Assembly: GCA_019038695.1 (NCBI GenBank)
Contig: JAHOYZ010000013.1
Coordinates: 1-38,139 of the forward strand
DNA: 38,139 bases
Direction of reading: 5' to 3'
DNA from: Candidatus Zixiibacteriota bacterium
GTDB lineage: Bacteria > Zixibacteria > MSB-5A5 > GN15 > FEB-12
In this document: positions 1 through 6,294 of the stretch, in pieces
How positions within the stretch are numbered: the first letter of the stretch is position 1
Layout of the letters: each line of letters opens with the position of its first letter
Program-made: the position numbers and the translations under genes
The notes under the pieces: model-generated
Seen by the model: the letters and a program-made list of their open reading frames with translations, nothing else
The model's database searches: none
Told to the model about the DNA's origin: nothing

Positions 1-78
1 GAAGACAGTTTAGAATATCCAACGCCCTAATAACAGAACTTTTTCAACAAGCCCCTTGCTGTGGGTTCCATTCGTTGG

Positions 79-106
79 GTGGCCAGCTCAAACTTGTTTG
101 GGCTGG
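79..106 (+). repeat. REP-like hairpin with GTGG foot
   Basis: A GTGG foot at 79-82 is followed by a 10-bp stem (83-92 with 97-106, one G-T wobble) and a 4-nt loop. This is the same geometry as the REP copies around the RAYT gene. A degenerate relative of the stem lies near 1632-1657. Confidence 0.55.
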
Positions 107-118
107 GTTGACCACCGC

Positions 119-144
119 CATGCTTCGACTCCGCTCAGCATGAC
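119..144. repeat. Imperfect palindromic intergenic repeat
   Basis: An ATGCT/AGCAT palindrome with the core TTCGACTCCGCTC. The same core recurs at 29629-29642 and, inverted, at 29584-29597, so this is a dispersed intergenic repeat. I see no coding content in 1-245 apart from repeats. Confidence 0.5.
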
Positions 145-180
145 ATCAGGCGAGAATGACAGAGAGCGGAATAACAATTA

Positions 181-206
181 TCGAAACTGAAGACAGTTTC
201 AACCTA
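181..206 (-). repeat. Degenerate REP-like hairpin
   Basis: A diverged copy of the GTCGAAACTG/CAGTTTCGAC hairpin found intact at 3423-3450 and 12263-12290. The loop and most of both arms are kept, but the outer stem and the CTAC foot carry substitutions. Bases 1-12 hold a further fragment of the same repeat. Confidence 0.5.
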
Positions 207-245
207 TTCAATCTCGGTTTGGCAGAACCACCAAGGGATTCTGCC

Positions 246-1199
246 CTACAAATCCTGATTCATCAGAACAATACGAGCAACTTGCTGAAGTCCTTCCAAT
301 CGCGGCCGTGTGAGCGGAGTACCGGCAGTCAGATTGAGGAACTCCTCACGCGTAGTCATGGAGAGCACCCGTTTGAGATCAAGCAACTCCCCCACTCCGG
401 CCGCAGATAGAAACTCGGCGTGGCGAGTCAGCTTGGCACGCCCATTATGCGGACACACTTTCTGGCAAATGTCACACCCAAAGAGCAGGTTGCCCATCTT
501 GGCGGCCAAGTCCTCCGGGATTTGGGATGGACGTTCGACGGTCAAGTACGAAATACATTTGCGTGAGTCGATAACGTTGCCCGGCAGAATCGCACCCGTC
601 GGGCAGGCATCCACACAGAGGGTACATTTGCCGCAGCGACCATGATTGCCACCGAACGGTTCATCCGGTTCCAATTCGACCGAAGTCAATATTTCCGAGA
701 TGAAAAACCATGATCCAAACGTCCGGTTGATCAACATGCCGTTCTTGCCAACAAATCCGAGTCCGGCTTTGCCAGCATAAGCCCGTTCAAGGAAAGGACC
801 ATAATCGACATACCAGAAAAAATCATGATCCGTCCGACTGCCAAGCGTATCCTGTATTTTGCTGATCAGATGTTTGGTCATACGACCAATGACCTTGTGA
901 TAATCCCGTCCGCGAGCATATCGCGCCACACGCCCATAGCCAGGAGCTGTCTCTTTCGAATCGGGTTGATAGTAGTTGACGCCCAGCATGATGATTGATT
1001 TGACGTTGGGGAGTGACAGCAACGGATCGACGCGACGATCCCGTGACCGAGCCATCCATTCCATATCGGCGTGGTGTCCCTTCTCCAGCCATTGATGCAG
1101 TCGCTCTTTGTCATCGGGCATAATATCGGGAGTGGTTATCCCTCCCATATCAAACCCGCAAACGAATGCAAGACGCTTGACAACTTCCGAGGTCAACAT
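246..1199 (-). CDS. queG: Epoxyqueuosine reductase QueG
   Basis: QueG carries out the last step of queuosine biosynthesis, reducing epoxyqueuosine to queuosine in tRNA with cobalamin and two [4Fe-4S] clusters in the cytoplasm. The 317-residue product has the two ferredoxin-type cysteine sets expected: C189, C192, C195, C199 and C242, C245, C249, with C215 between them. It also has the family signature VDYGPFLERAYA near residue 131, which holds the catalytic aspartate. The length is slightly below the usual 340-380 residues because the C-terminal HEAT-like tail is short. There is no Shine-Dalgarno sequence before the ATG, but TATACT lies 6 nt upstream, so the mRNA may be leaderless. The gene stands alone, with REP repeats on both sides. 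Confidence 0.95.
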   Translation of the reverse strand: MLTSEVVKRLAFVCGFDMGGITTPDIMPDDKERLHQWLEKGHHADMEWMARSRDRRVDPLLSLPNVKSIIMLGVNYYQPDSKETAPGYGRVARYARGRDYHKVIGRMTKHLISKIQDTLGSRTDHDFFWYVDYGPFLERAYAGKAGLGFVGKNGMLINRTFGSWFFISEILTSVELEPDEPFGGNHGRCGKCTLCVDACPTGAILPGNVIDSRKCISYLTVERPSQIPEDLAAKMGNLLFGCDICQKVCPHNGRAKLTRHAEFLSAAGVGELLDLKRVLSMTTREEFLNLTAGTPLTRPRLEGLQQVARIVLMNQDL

Positions 1200-1205
1200 A
1201 CGGAT

Positions 1206-1211
1206 AGTATA
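1206..1211 (-). promoter_or_regulatory. Candidate -10 box for a leaderless queG mRNA
   Basis: TATACT on the minus strand ends 6 nt before the queG ATG. No purine-rich ribosome site is present. No convincing -35 hexamer is seen, so this rests on position alone. Confidence 0.35.
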
Positions 1212-1294
1212 ACAAGTTTATGGGTGAACGACACGAAGATGTTTTGGGAATGGCGAATCGAGTAGATACCGTCTCCCGTGGGCGGCAGTATTCG

Positions 1295-1321
1295 GTAGGG
1301 CAGGAGCCCTGTGCTCCTGCC
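1295..1321 (+). repeat. REP-like hairpin with GTAG foot
   Basis: GTAG at 1295-1298 is followed by a perfect 9-bp stem (GGCAGGAGC, 1299-1307, with 1313-1321) and a 5-nt loop. The same stem occurs inverted at 3596-3622, on the far side of the RAYT gene. A half copy of another subtype (GTGGGCGGCAG) lies just upstream at 1278-1288. Confidence 0.75.
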
Positions 1322-1355
1322 AACTTCTCAGGCTTGTCATTCCGTCCCTATTGTC

Positions 1356-1375
1356 ATACCTGCGAAAGCAGGTAT
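1356..1375. repeat. Perfect 8-bp hairpin (ATACCTGC/GCAGGTAT)
   Basis: An 8-bp perfect inverted repeat with a GAAA loop. A diverged reverse-complement counterpart lies at about 3381-3400, just outside the right long inverted repeat. The pair extends the symmetry of the RAYT island. Confidence 0.55.
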
Positions 1376-1387
1376 CCAGGCTTCTCA

Positions 1388-1603
1388 CCCCAAAATGGCT
1401 TTGTTTGGTAATACGCGTTTTGTGTTTTTAGCGTAACTCCTTATCATTAGTTGCGTAAGGCAGATTCTCTTATAGTTTCAAGCCGTGAAATTGTAGTGAA
1501 TATGAGACACTTTTCGTATTCCTTTTGGTATTGAATCGGTGTTTTTACTCGTGGATATTTCATACACAAGGGGTGGGGGCAAGATTCAGGGGAGATATTG
1601 TGG
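1388..1603 (+). repeat. Left arm of a long inverted repeat around the RAYT island
   Basis: About 216 bp align, diverged but recognisable throughout, with the reverse complement of 3152-3367. Shared blocks include GGCTTTGTTTGGT, GTAACTCCTTATCATT, GGTATTGAAT, TTTCATACACA and GGCAAGATTCAGGGG. The reading frames in the two arms differ more as protein than as DNA, so I read the arms as non-coding. Confidence 0.7.
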
Positions 1604-1680
1604 GGAAAGTGTATTATTCGCTTCCGTATGCCCGGCTCAAACTCGTTTGGCAGGCATCGCCTGTTTTTCTGAAGGTTCTT

Positions 1681-1708
1681 GTAGGGTGGGTCCGTCCTCG
1701 GACCCGCC
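1681..1708 (+). repeat. REP-like hairpin with GTAG foot, upstream of the RAYT
   Basis: GTAG (1681-1684), then a 10-bp stem (1685-1694 with 1699-1708, one wobble) and a TCCT loop. Near-identical copies lie inverted at 3069-3096, just after the RAYT gene, and at 34894-34921. It abuts the left end of the 1718-2503 insertion. Confidence 0.85.
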
Positions 1709-1759
1709 ATCTTCATTTGGTACTGTTCTGATTTGGGTTTGTCCCTGCTCAATGGTACT

Positions 1760-2415
1760 CTAACGGTCGGGATATATCGGGGTTGGGCCGGTACTGGTAT
1801 CCAGCTTTACCCAGTCCGTTTGGCGAATGTAGTCTCTTAAGTACTCCACACTACAGTTAAAACCGCGACCAACTAACCATTCAGACAGTCTTTCTGTTGG
1901 GTTATACAGGCGAAAGCCATAGTAGTAATAAGCCGCCCCGTCAAGTCGCCGCCACTTGATAGAATCACCCTCGCAAAGCACCTGACCAGCCAACCGCTCC
2001 CCTATTCCCTCGCAAAGCAAGTATCTAACTCGCGTCGGATGAACCTCCCGATTTCCCTCGGTTCGAAGATTCTCAGTGACATATTCCTCTGCCTCCCGTT
2101 CGGACACATAAGTTTCAGTCACCAATGGCTGTTTAAGCTTAACGTATGCAAAAAACCCTGTATGCGGGGCCAACCCAGCCAGATGATGACCAGCAACAGC
2201 ACTATTAAAGCTAAGGAATGCCTTACGCCCTTGATAGAATATAGACACTTCAGCCATTTGATGATTTGATCGTGAAACTGGGCCACAACCCCCATTATTG
2301 CGGCGATGACGAAGCAAAGCCACCAGGGCATATCGGCACCCGTCACTTTCCCGACCCCTGCGGCTGCAAAGCCTCCAGCAATCGCCAAGCCAATACTCCT
2401 GAACTGTTTCGCCAT
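1760..2415 (-). pseudogene. Uncharacterised membrane protein gene split by a -1 frameshift
   Basis: Two overlapping minus-strand frames look like one protein. The first frame starts at 2415 and encodes two hydrophobic stretches, near residues 7-47 and 68-83, then stops at 2119. The second frame is open to 1760 and carries a soluble domain rich in aromatic and charged residues, including AAYYYYGFRLYNPTERLSEW. They join without a gap by a -1 shift at TTTTTTG (2155-2149), giving about 218 residues. One missing base in the T6 or the nearby C4 run would have the same effect. The start has TATGAT 5 nt upstream and TTGAAA 17 nt further up, but no ribosome site. I do not recognise the family. It fills the transposon-like unit 1718-2503. 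It could be a decayed gene, a sequencing error or programmed frameshifting. Confidence 0.55.
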
Positions 2416-2420
2416 GTCTT

Positions 2421-2449
2421 ATCATATATAAGCATGACCACATTTTCAA
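2421..2449 (-). promoter_or_regulatory. Promoter of the 1760-2415 gene, leaderless type
   Basis: On the minus strand, TTGAAA (2449-2444), a 17-nt spacer and TATGAT (2426-2421). The predicted transcript would begin at or next to the ATG at 2415. Confidence 0.5.
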
Positions 2450-2511
2450 GTCTTAAATCTACCACCCTATTCCTCACCTCCTATCCAAATTAGGACAGTA
2501 CCATTCATTTT

Positions 2512-2532
2512 GACTGACATCACCTGTCAGTC
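2512..2532. repeat. Perfect 8-bp inverted repeat upstream of the RAYT gene
   Basis: GACTGACA (2512-2519), a 5-nt loop, then TGTCAGTC (2525-2532). It lies 20 nt before the RAYT start codon and just outside the right end of the 1718-2503 insertion. It may be an operator or a hairpin bound by the RAYT protein. It has no GTAG foot. Confidence 0.45.
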
Positions 2533-2552
2533 CGACCAACTACCTTGATTCC

Positions 2553-3053
2553 ATGTCAAAGTTAATTCGTCACTTCTTGCCCGGACAATCCTGTTTCATT
2601 ACTTCGGTAACCGCTAATCGAGAGCCCTTGCTTGTTCAGCACGCAAGACTGTTAGCGCGGGCGGTGAGAAGGGCAGGAAACAAGGACGATTTCAAGGTTG
2701 TTGCATGGGTAGTTCTGCCTGACCATTTTCATCTTATCCTCAATGCGCCGAACGGAGATACTTCGCGTATCATGCAGAGAATGAAGCTCTCCTTTTCAGG
2801 TCAATACAAGAGTCGAACAAGAATCGCTGGTTCTGTCTGGCAACCTCAATATTGGGATCATATTATTCGTTCACAGGAAGATATGAATCGCCACATTGAT
2901 TACATCCATTACAATCCGGTAAAGCACGGGTTGGCAGATTCTCCGAAAGAATATCGGTTGTCATCGTTCAAGAAGTATTGTCGAGAAGGCAAGTGTGATT
3001 TGAATTGGAGAGAAATTGGGGACAGTTTTGGGAATCATGAGTATGGTAAGTGA
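2553..3053 (+). CDS. REP-associated tyrosine transposase (RAYT, Y1/HUH family)
   Basis: RAYTs are IS200/IS605-related single-strand endonucleases that recognise REP hairpins with a 5' GTAG-type foot. They are thought to have spread REPs through genomes. The 166-residue product carries the HUH motif HFH at residues 58-60 (context LPDHFHLIL). It also has the catalytic tyrosine region HIDYIHYNPVKHG, where Y117 is the likely nucleophile, and the family segment WQPQYWDHIIR near residue 96. The length fits intact RAYTs. REPs lie upstream (1681) and inverted immediately downstream (3069), the genuine REPtron arrangement. There is no good ribosome site; TACCTT lies 6 nt before the ATG. A transposon-like unit has inserted between the upstream REP and the gene. 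Confidence 0.93.
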   Translation: MSKLIRHFLPGQSCFITSVTANREPLLVQHARLLARAVRRAGNKDDFKVVAWVVLPDHFHLILNAPNGDTSRIMQRMKLSFSGQYKSRTRIAGSVWQPQYWDHIIRSQEDMNRHIDYIHYNPVKHGLADSPKEYRLSSFKKYCREGKCDLNWREIGDSFGNHEYGK

Positions 3054-3068
3054 CTTGTTACAGTATGT

Positions 3069-3096
3069 GGCGGGTCCGAAGACGGACCCACCCTAC
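3069..3096 (-). repeat. REP-like hairpin with GTAG foot, downstream of the RAYT
   Basis: Reverse-oriented copy of the 1681-1708 REP: 10-bp stem (3069-3078 with 3083-3092), AAGA loop and CTAC foot (3093-3096). It begins 16 nt after the RAYT stop, so the RAYT is bracketed by an inverted REP pair. Confidence 0.85.
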
Positions 3097-3151
3097 ATCG
3101 GTACCCCACAGAGCTACCAGCATCGGGCGGGATCCTCCTGTCCTCCATTTT

Positions 3152-3367
3152 CTCTACAACACTTCCCCTGAATCTTGCCCATGTTCCCTGTGTATGAAAC
3201 GTTCACAAATAGCAATCACAGATTCAATACCGGAAAACTACAGAAAGCGCACCAGATTCACTACGTTTTCACCGCTTGAAACCACAAGCGAATTTGGTCT
3301 ATTCGCCCAATGATAAGGAGTTACACAAAAACACAAAATGTGAATAACCAAACAAAGCCATTTGGGA
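3152..3367 (-). repeat. Right arm of the long inverted repeat
   Basis: Reverse-complement counterpart of 1388-1603 (shared blocks are listed there). With the palindrome near 3381-3400 the symmetry extends to about 3405. The stretch 3097-3645 holds no recognisable gene, only repeats. Confidence 0.7.
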
Positions 3368-3422
3368 AAAAGAAGACTGGATTCCCGCGTTTGCGAGGGT
3401 AACAGGGCGTGGAGAATTGATT

Positions 3423-3450
3423 GTCGAAACTGAAGACAGTTTCGACCTAC
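3423..3450 (-). repeat. REP-like hairpin (GTCGAAACTG stem)
   Basis: Perfect 10-bp stem (3423-3432 with 3437-3446), AAGA loop, CTAC foot at 3447-3450. A copy identical over all 28 nt lies at 12263-12290, and a degenerate one at 181-206. Confidence 0.8.
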
Positions 3451-3460
3451 TCAACTAAGT

Positions 3461-3487
3461 GTCAAGCCGACAAGTGGCTTGACCTAC
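3461..3487 (-). repeat. REP-like hairpin (GTCAAGCC stem)
   Basis: 8-bp stem (3461-3468 with 3476-3483), 7-nt loop and CTAC foot (3484-3487). Paralogous to 29652-29678. The stem differs from the neighbouring REP but the GACCTAC end is the same. Confidence 0.75.
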
Positions 3488-3495
3488 AAGACTGG

Positions 3496-3516
3496 ATGCC
3501 GGATCAAATCCGGCAT
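3496..3516. repeat. Perfect 9-bp hairpin (ATGCCGGAT/ATCCGGCAT)
   Basis: 9-bp perfect inverted repeat with a 3-nt CAA loop and no GTAG foot. It resembles the generic TGGATGCCGGATC intergenic palindromes found in many bacteria, and sits inside the REP cluster downstream of nfnB. Confidence 0.5.
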
Positions 3517-3550
3517 GACAAATCTGTGCATGGCACCCGACGGAAGACTT

Positions 3551-3578
3551 GCGGTAGACGAGGGCGTCTGCCGCCCAC
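3551..3578 (-). repeat. REP-like hairpin with GTGG foot
   Basis: 10-bp stem with one mismatch (3551-3560 with 3565-3574), AGGG loop and a CCAC (GTGG) foot at 3575-3578. A half copy lies at 1278-1288. Related GGCAGAC hairpins lie at 10840-10865 and 36664-36693. Confidence 0.65.
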
Positions 3579-3595
3579 TGAACTAAGACTGAATT

Positions 3596-3622
3596 GGCAG
3601 GAGCGCAGGGCTCCTGCCCTAC
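3596..3622 (-). repeat. REP-like hairpin with GTAG foot (GGCAGGAGC stem)
   Basis: Perfect 9-bp stem (3596-3604 with 3610-3618), 5-nt loop, CTAC foot (3619-3622). Inverted partner of 1295-1321. It lies just past the 3' end of nfnB and may also act as a transcript end. Confidence 0.75.
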
Positions 3623-3645
3623 CGAACTTAACGACGGGCAAGCGG

Positions 3646-5121
3646 CTACTTCTTGACCTCTTTCATCAGGTACTCATGCATCGCACGGGCCGCTTTCCTT
3701 CCGGCTCCGGCCGCAAGAATCACAGTGGCGCCGCCAGTCACAATATCACCACCGGCAAACACACCCTTGCGGGAAGTTGCCATCGTGTCATCGTTGACCG
3801 TGATATTACCCCACTTGTTACAATCAAGTCCGGGGGTGGTCTGGGGGATCAATGGGTTGGAGCCGTTACCGATAGCCACAACCACAAGGTCGGCTTTAAT
3901 GATGAAGTTCGATCCTTCGATTGGCACCGGGCGACGACGTCCGGAATCATCCGGCTCGCCAAGTTCCATCCTGAGACATTCCATTTCCTTGACCCGATTC
4001 TGGTCATCACCAATGAACTTGAGCGGGTTGCAAAGCATGTGAAACTGTATGCCTTCTTCTTTGGCGTGGTGGATTTCTTCAATTCGAGCCGGCATCTCCG
4101 TCTCGCTGCGACGATAGACGATATGGGCATTATCTGCTCCCAATCGTAGACCGGTACGCACAGCATCCATAGCGGTGTTGCCACCACCGAGAACGGCGAT
4201 GTTCTTGCCCTGGATAATCGGAGTATCGTAGTCGTCAGGATCAAAAGCCCGCATCAGGTTGGATCGCGTAAGGTATTCATTGGCGGAATAGATACCGATG
4301 AGGTTCTCGCCTTCAATACCCATGAACCGGGGTAGTCCGGCTCCGGTGCCGACGAAAACGGCATCGTAGCCCATCTCGAACAGCTCGTCAATCGTATCCA
4401 TCTTGCCGACAACGGTCGAGAGTTGGAAATCAACGCCCATATCGGCCATGAAATCACACTCAGCTTGCACGATAGATTTCGGGAGACGGAACTCCGGGAT
4501 TCCATAGACAAGCACACCACCCGGTTTGTGCAACGCTTCAAAGATAGTAACGGCGTGCCCCAGTTTGATGAGATCACCGGCAACCGTCAACCCGGCTGGG
4601 CCGGAGCCAACAATGGCAACTTTGCGACCAGTAGAGGGAGCGATTTCCGGGAGTTTCACCAGCTTGTTATCGCGCTCGTAGTCGGCCACGTATCGTTCCA
4701 GATGACCAATGGCCACCGGTTTGTTATTCTTGCCCGTCACGCAGACAATCTCGCACTGTTCTTCCTGCGGACAGACACGACCGCAGATAGCAGGCAGGCT
4801 GTTGGTCTCTTTGATCTTGCGAGCCGCGCCAGCGACGTCCTTAGCAACAATGAGAGTGATGAACCCGGGGATGTCGATCTCTACCGGACAACCAGCAACA
4901 CACGGCTGCTTGGGACATTCCAGACAGCGCAAGGCCTCCTGGAAAGCTTGTTCGTCAGTGAAACCAAGGGGTACTTCGTCGAAGTTCTTGCAACGAACGG
5001 ACGGCTCCTGATTGGACATATCCTGACGCGGGAGCTTCATCCGCTCCTTGACCTTGAGCTTATTCGGTCCCTGAGGTTTCTTCTTCTTTTTCTTCTTCTT
5101 TTTCTTCTCTTCGTCGCTCAT
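3646..5121 (-). CDS. nfnB: NfnB/GltA-type NADPH-binding flavoprotein subunit
   Basis: With NfnA this forms a cytoplasmic electron-bifurcating transhydrogenase that couples NADH, NADPH and ferredoxin. The subunit resembles the small subunit of glutamate synthase. In the 491-residue product, two iron-sulfur cysteine sets are visible (C66, C69, C74, C78 and C113, C117, C123, C127). An FAD-binding GSGPAG follows at residues 172-177 and a second nucleotide-binding GGGNTA at 312-317. No large glutamate synthase subunit is nearby, which together with the upstream nfnA favours NfnB over GltD. The gene begins 15 nt after nfnA, so they are co-transcribed. The N-terminus is odd: MSDEE is followed by ten consecutive lysines before the conserved start of the domain near residue 35. 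Confidence 0.88.
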   Translation of the reverse strand: MSDEEKKKKKKKKKKPQGPNKLKVKERMKLPRQDMSNQEPSVRCKNFDEVPLGFTDEQAFQEALRCLECPKQPCVAGCPVEIDIPGFITLIVAKDVAGAARKIKETNSLPAICGRVCPQEEQCEIVCVTGKNNKPVAIGHLERYVADYERDNKLVKLPEIAPSTGRKVAIVGSGPAGLTVAGDLIKLGHAVTIFEALHKPGGVLVYGIPEFRLPKSIVQAECDFMADMGVDFQLSTVVGKMDTIDELFEMGYDAVFVGTGAGLPRFMGIEGENLIGIYSANEYLTRSNLMRAFDPDDYDTPIIQGKNIAVLGGGNTAMDAVRTGLRLGADNAHIVYRRSETEMPARIEEIHHAKEEGIQFHMLCNPLKFIGDDQNRVKEMECLRMELGEPDDSGRRRPVPIEGSNFIIKADLVVVAIGNGSNPLIPQTTPGLDCNKWGNITVNDDTMATSRKGVFAGGDIVTGGATVILAAGAGRKAARAMHEYLMKEVKK

Positions 5122-5136
5122 CGTTGCGGCACCTTC

Positions 5137-6030
5137 CTACTCCGTCCCGGACTGCTCATCGGGGTACTTAAATTTCCGGACCGATTCGGCCAAATTACAC
5201 CCGGGGTCACCCAGAAGGTGCTTCATAGCCTTGCGCTCCTGTTGGCGATAGGCACCCAAACGCGCCGTAAGCAAATCAAAATCGACCAGATGACCATCAA
5301 AATCGGGGCCATCCACGCAGGCAAACTTGGTTTCATCTCCAATTTGCACTCGGCAGCCACCGCACATTCCGGTACCGTCGATCATCAGGGGATTAAGTGA
5401 AACCCAGGTCGGTACCTTGTATTTTCTGGTCAGGTTGCTGAGAAACTTCATCATCGGTACCGGCCCCACGGTCATAATCATACCGATAGAAACGCCATCG
5501 TCGAGGAGTTTCTTAAGCGGATCGGTTACAAAGCCATGATGACCGTACGAACCGTCGTCGGTACAAACGTGAAGCTCATCAGCCACAGACTTATGCTCTT
5601 CTTCATAGAATAAGAGGTCTTTCGATCTGGCTCCGATGATAGTGATAACCTTGTTACCGGCCTCTTTGTAGGCCTGGGCAATCGGATAGATCGGAGCGAT
5701 CCCGATACCACCACCCACCACTATAGCGGTGCCCCATTTCTCCACATGGGATGGAAGTCCCAGCGGACCAACACAATCGGAGATTTCCTCGCCGACTTTG
5801 ACGGTTGTCATCAGAGCTGAAGTCTTTCCGACCACCTGGTACACTATGGTCAGAAGCCCCTTGTCCCTGTCAAGCCCGGCAATGGACATGGGAACTCGCT
5901 CACCATGCTCGTTGACGCGCAGGATAACAAACTGCCCGGCTTTAGCTTTGGAAACCAACCGGGGAGTTTCCACCACCATCTTCCATATCATTGGCCCGAT
6001 CTGTCTATTGTCTACTACCTTCGGCATCAT
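5137..6030 (-). CDS. nfnA: NfnA-type ferredoxin-NADP reductase subunit
   Basis: A 297-residue FAD/NAD-binding protein of the sulfide/dihydroorotate dehydrogenase-like family. It is the subunit of NfnAB that binds NAD(H), FAD and a [2Fe-2S] cluster and is the presumed bifurcation site. Visible features are a flavin-binding barrel with RVPMSIAG near residue 45, the nucleotide-binding GGGIGIAP at 106-113, and the C-terminal cluster motif GMCGGCRVQI with C223 and C226, then C238. First gene of the nfnA-nfnB operon. GGAGG lies directly before two adjacent ATG codons, and the second (6027) has the better spacing. The 264-bp region upstream is shared with the divergent aminotransferase gene and must hold both promoters. 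Confidence 0.87.
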   Translation of the reverse strand: MMPKVVDNRQIGPMIWKMVVETPRLVSKAKAGQFVILRVNEHGERVPMSIAGLDRDKGLLTIVYQVVGKTSALMTTVKVGEEISDCVGPLGLPSHVEKWGTAIVVGGGIGIAPIYPIAQAYKEAGNKVITIIGARSKDLLFYEEEHKSVADELHVCTDDGSYGHHGFVTDPLKKLLDDGVSIGMIMTVGPVPMMKFLSNLTRKYKVPTWVSLNPLMIDGTGMCGGCRVQIGDETKFACVDGPDFDGHLVDFDLLTARLGAYRQQERKAMKHLLGDPGCNLAESVRKFKYPDEQSGTE

Positions 6031-6294
6031 TCCTCCAAGCTGTCAAGTCAGGCAATTATAGCGTCCACTTCCCCAAAATCAAGAGCTTTCTTAGCCATTT
6101 CAGCCTATTCTCACCGGTTTGGCAGTTGATCTGATCAAGCCGGAATCGGGTACAAAGAATAATGGAGAAGTGACCATTAACACCCGAAATTCGTAAGAAC
6201 CACAGAAACTCCTCTTGAGTTTCTGTGAGGTCCGACATATATTCTCGGGCTGATATTTTGTTGATAGATTGGATTCCTGAAGTGGAGGTGAGCT

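Larger units (their letters stand above)
1718..2503. mobile_element. Transposon-like insertion without transposase (19-bp TIRs, 6-bp TSD)
   Basis: The left end TGGTACTGTTCTGATTTGG (1718-1736) matches the reverse complement of the right end (2485-2503) at 17 of 19 positions. TTCATT is present immediately outside both ends, at 1712-1717 and 2504-2509, as expected of a target-site duplication. Removing 1718-2509 would rejoin the REP at 1681-1708 to the RAYT upstream region, about 50 bp from its start codon. The TIR tip TGGTACT recurs subterminally at 1753-1759. The only candidate gene inside is the frameshifted membrane protein on the minus strand, and I see no transposase. The family is unknown. 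It is either a passenger-carrying non-autonomous element or a decayed one. Confidence 0.7.

Noticed and set aside
1447-1752. A 101-codon minus-strand open frame and a similar plus-strand frame at 3050-3313, both containing SPESCP..LCMK
   Set aside because: They lie in the two arms of the long inverted repeat. DNA similarity is better kept than the protein similarity, and neither has a ribosome site, so they look non-coding.
3423-3622. Closely packed hairpins that might be taken for a CRISPR array
   Set aside because: The units differ in sequence, are palindromic, and have no regular spacers or cas genes; they are REP-like elements.
6031-6294. Small open frames in the nfnA/rocD divergent region
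   Set aside because: No ribosome sites and no protein-like composition; the region is best read as a shared promoter region.
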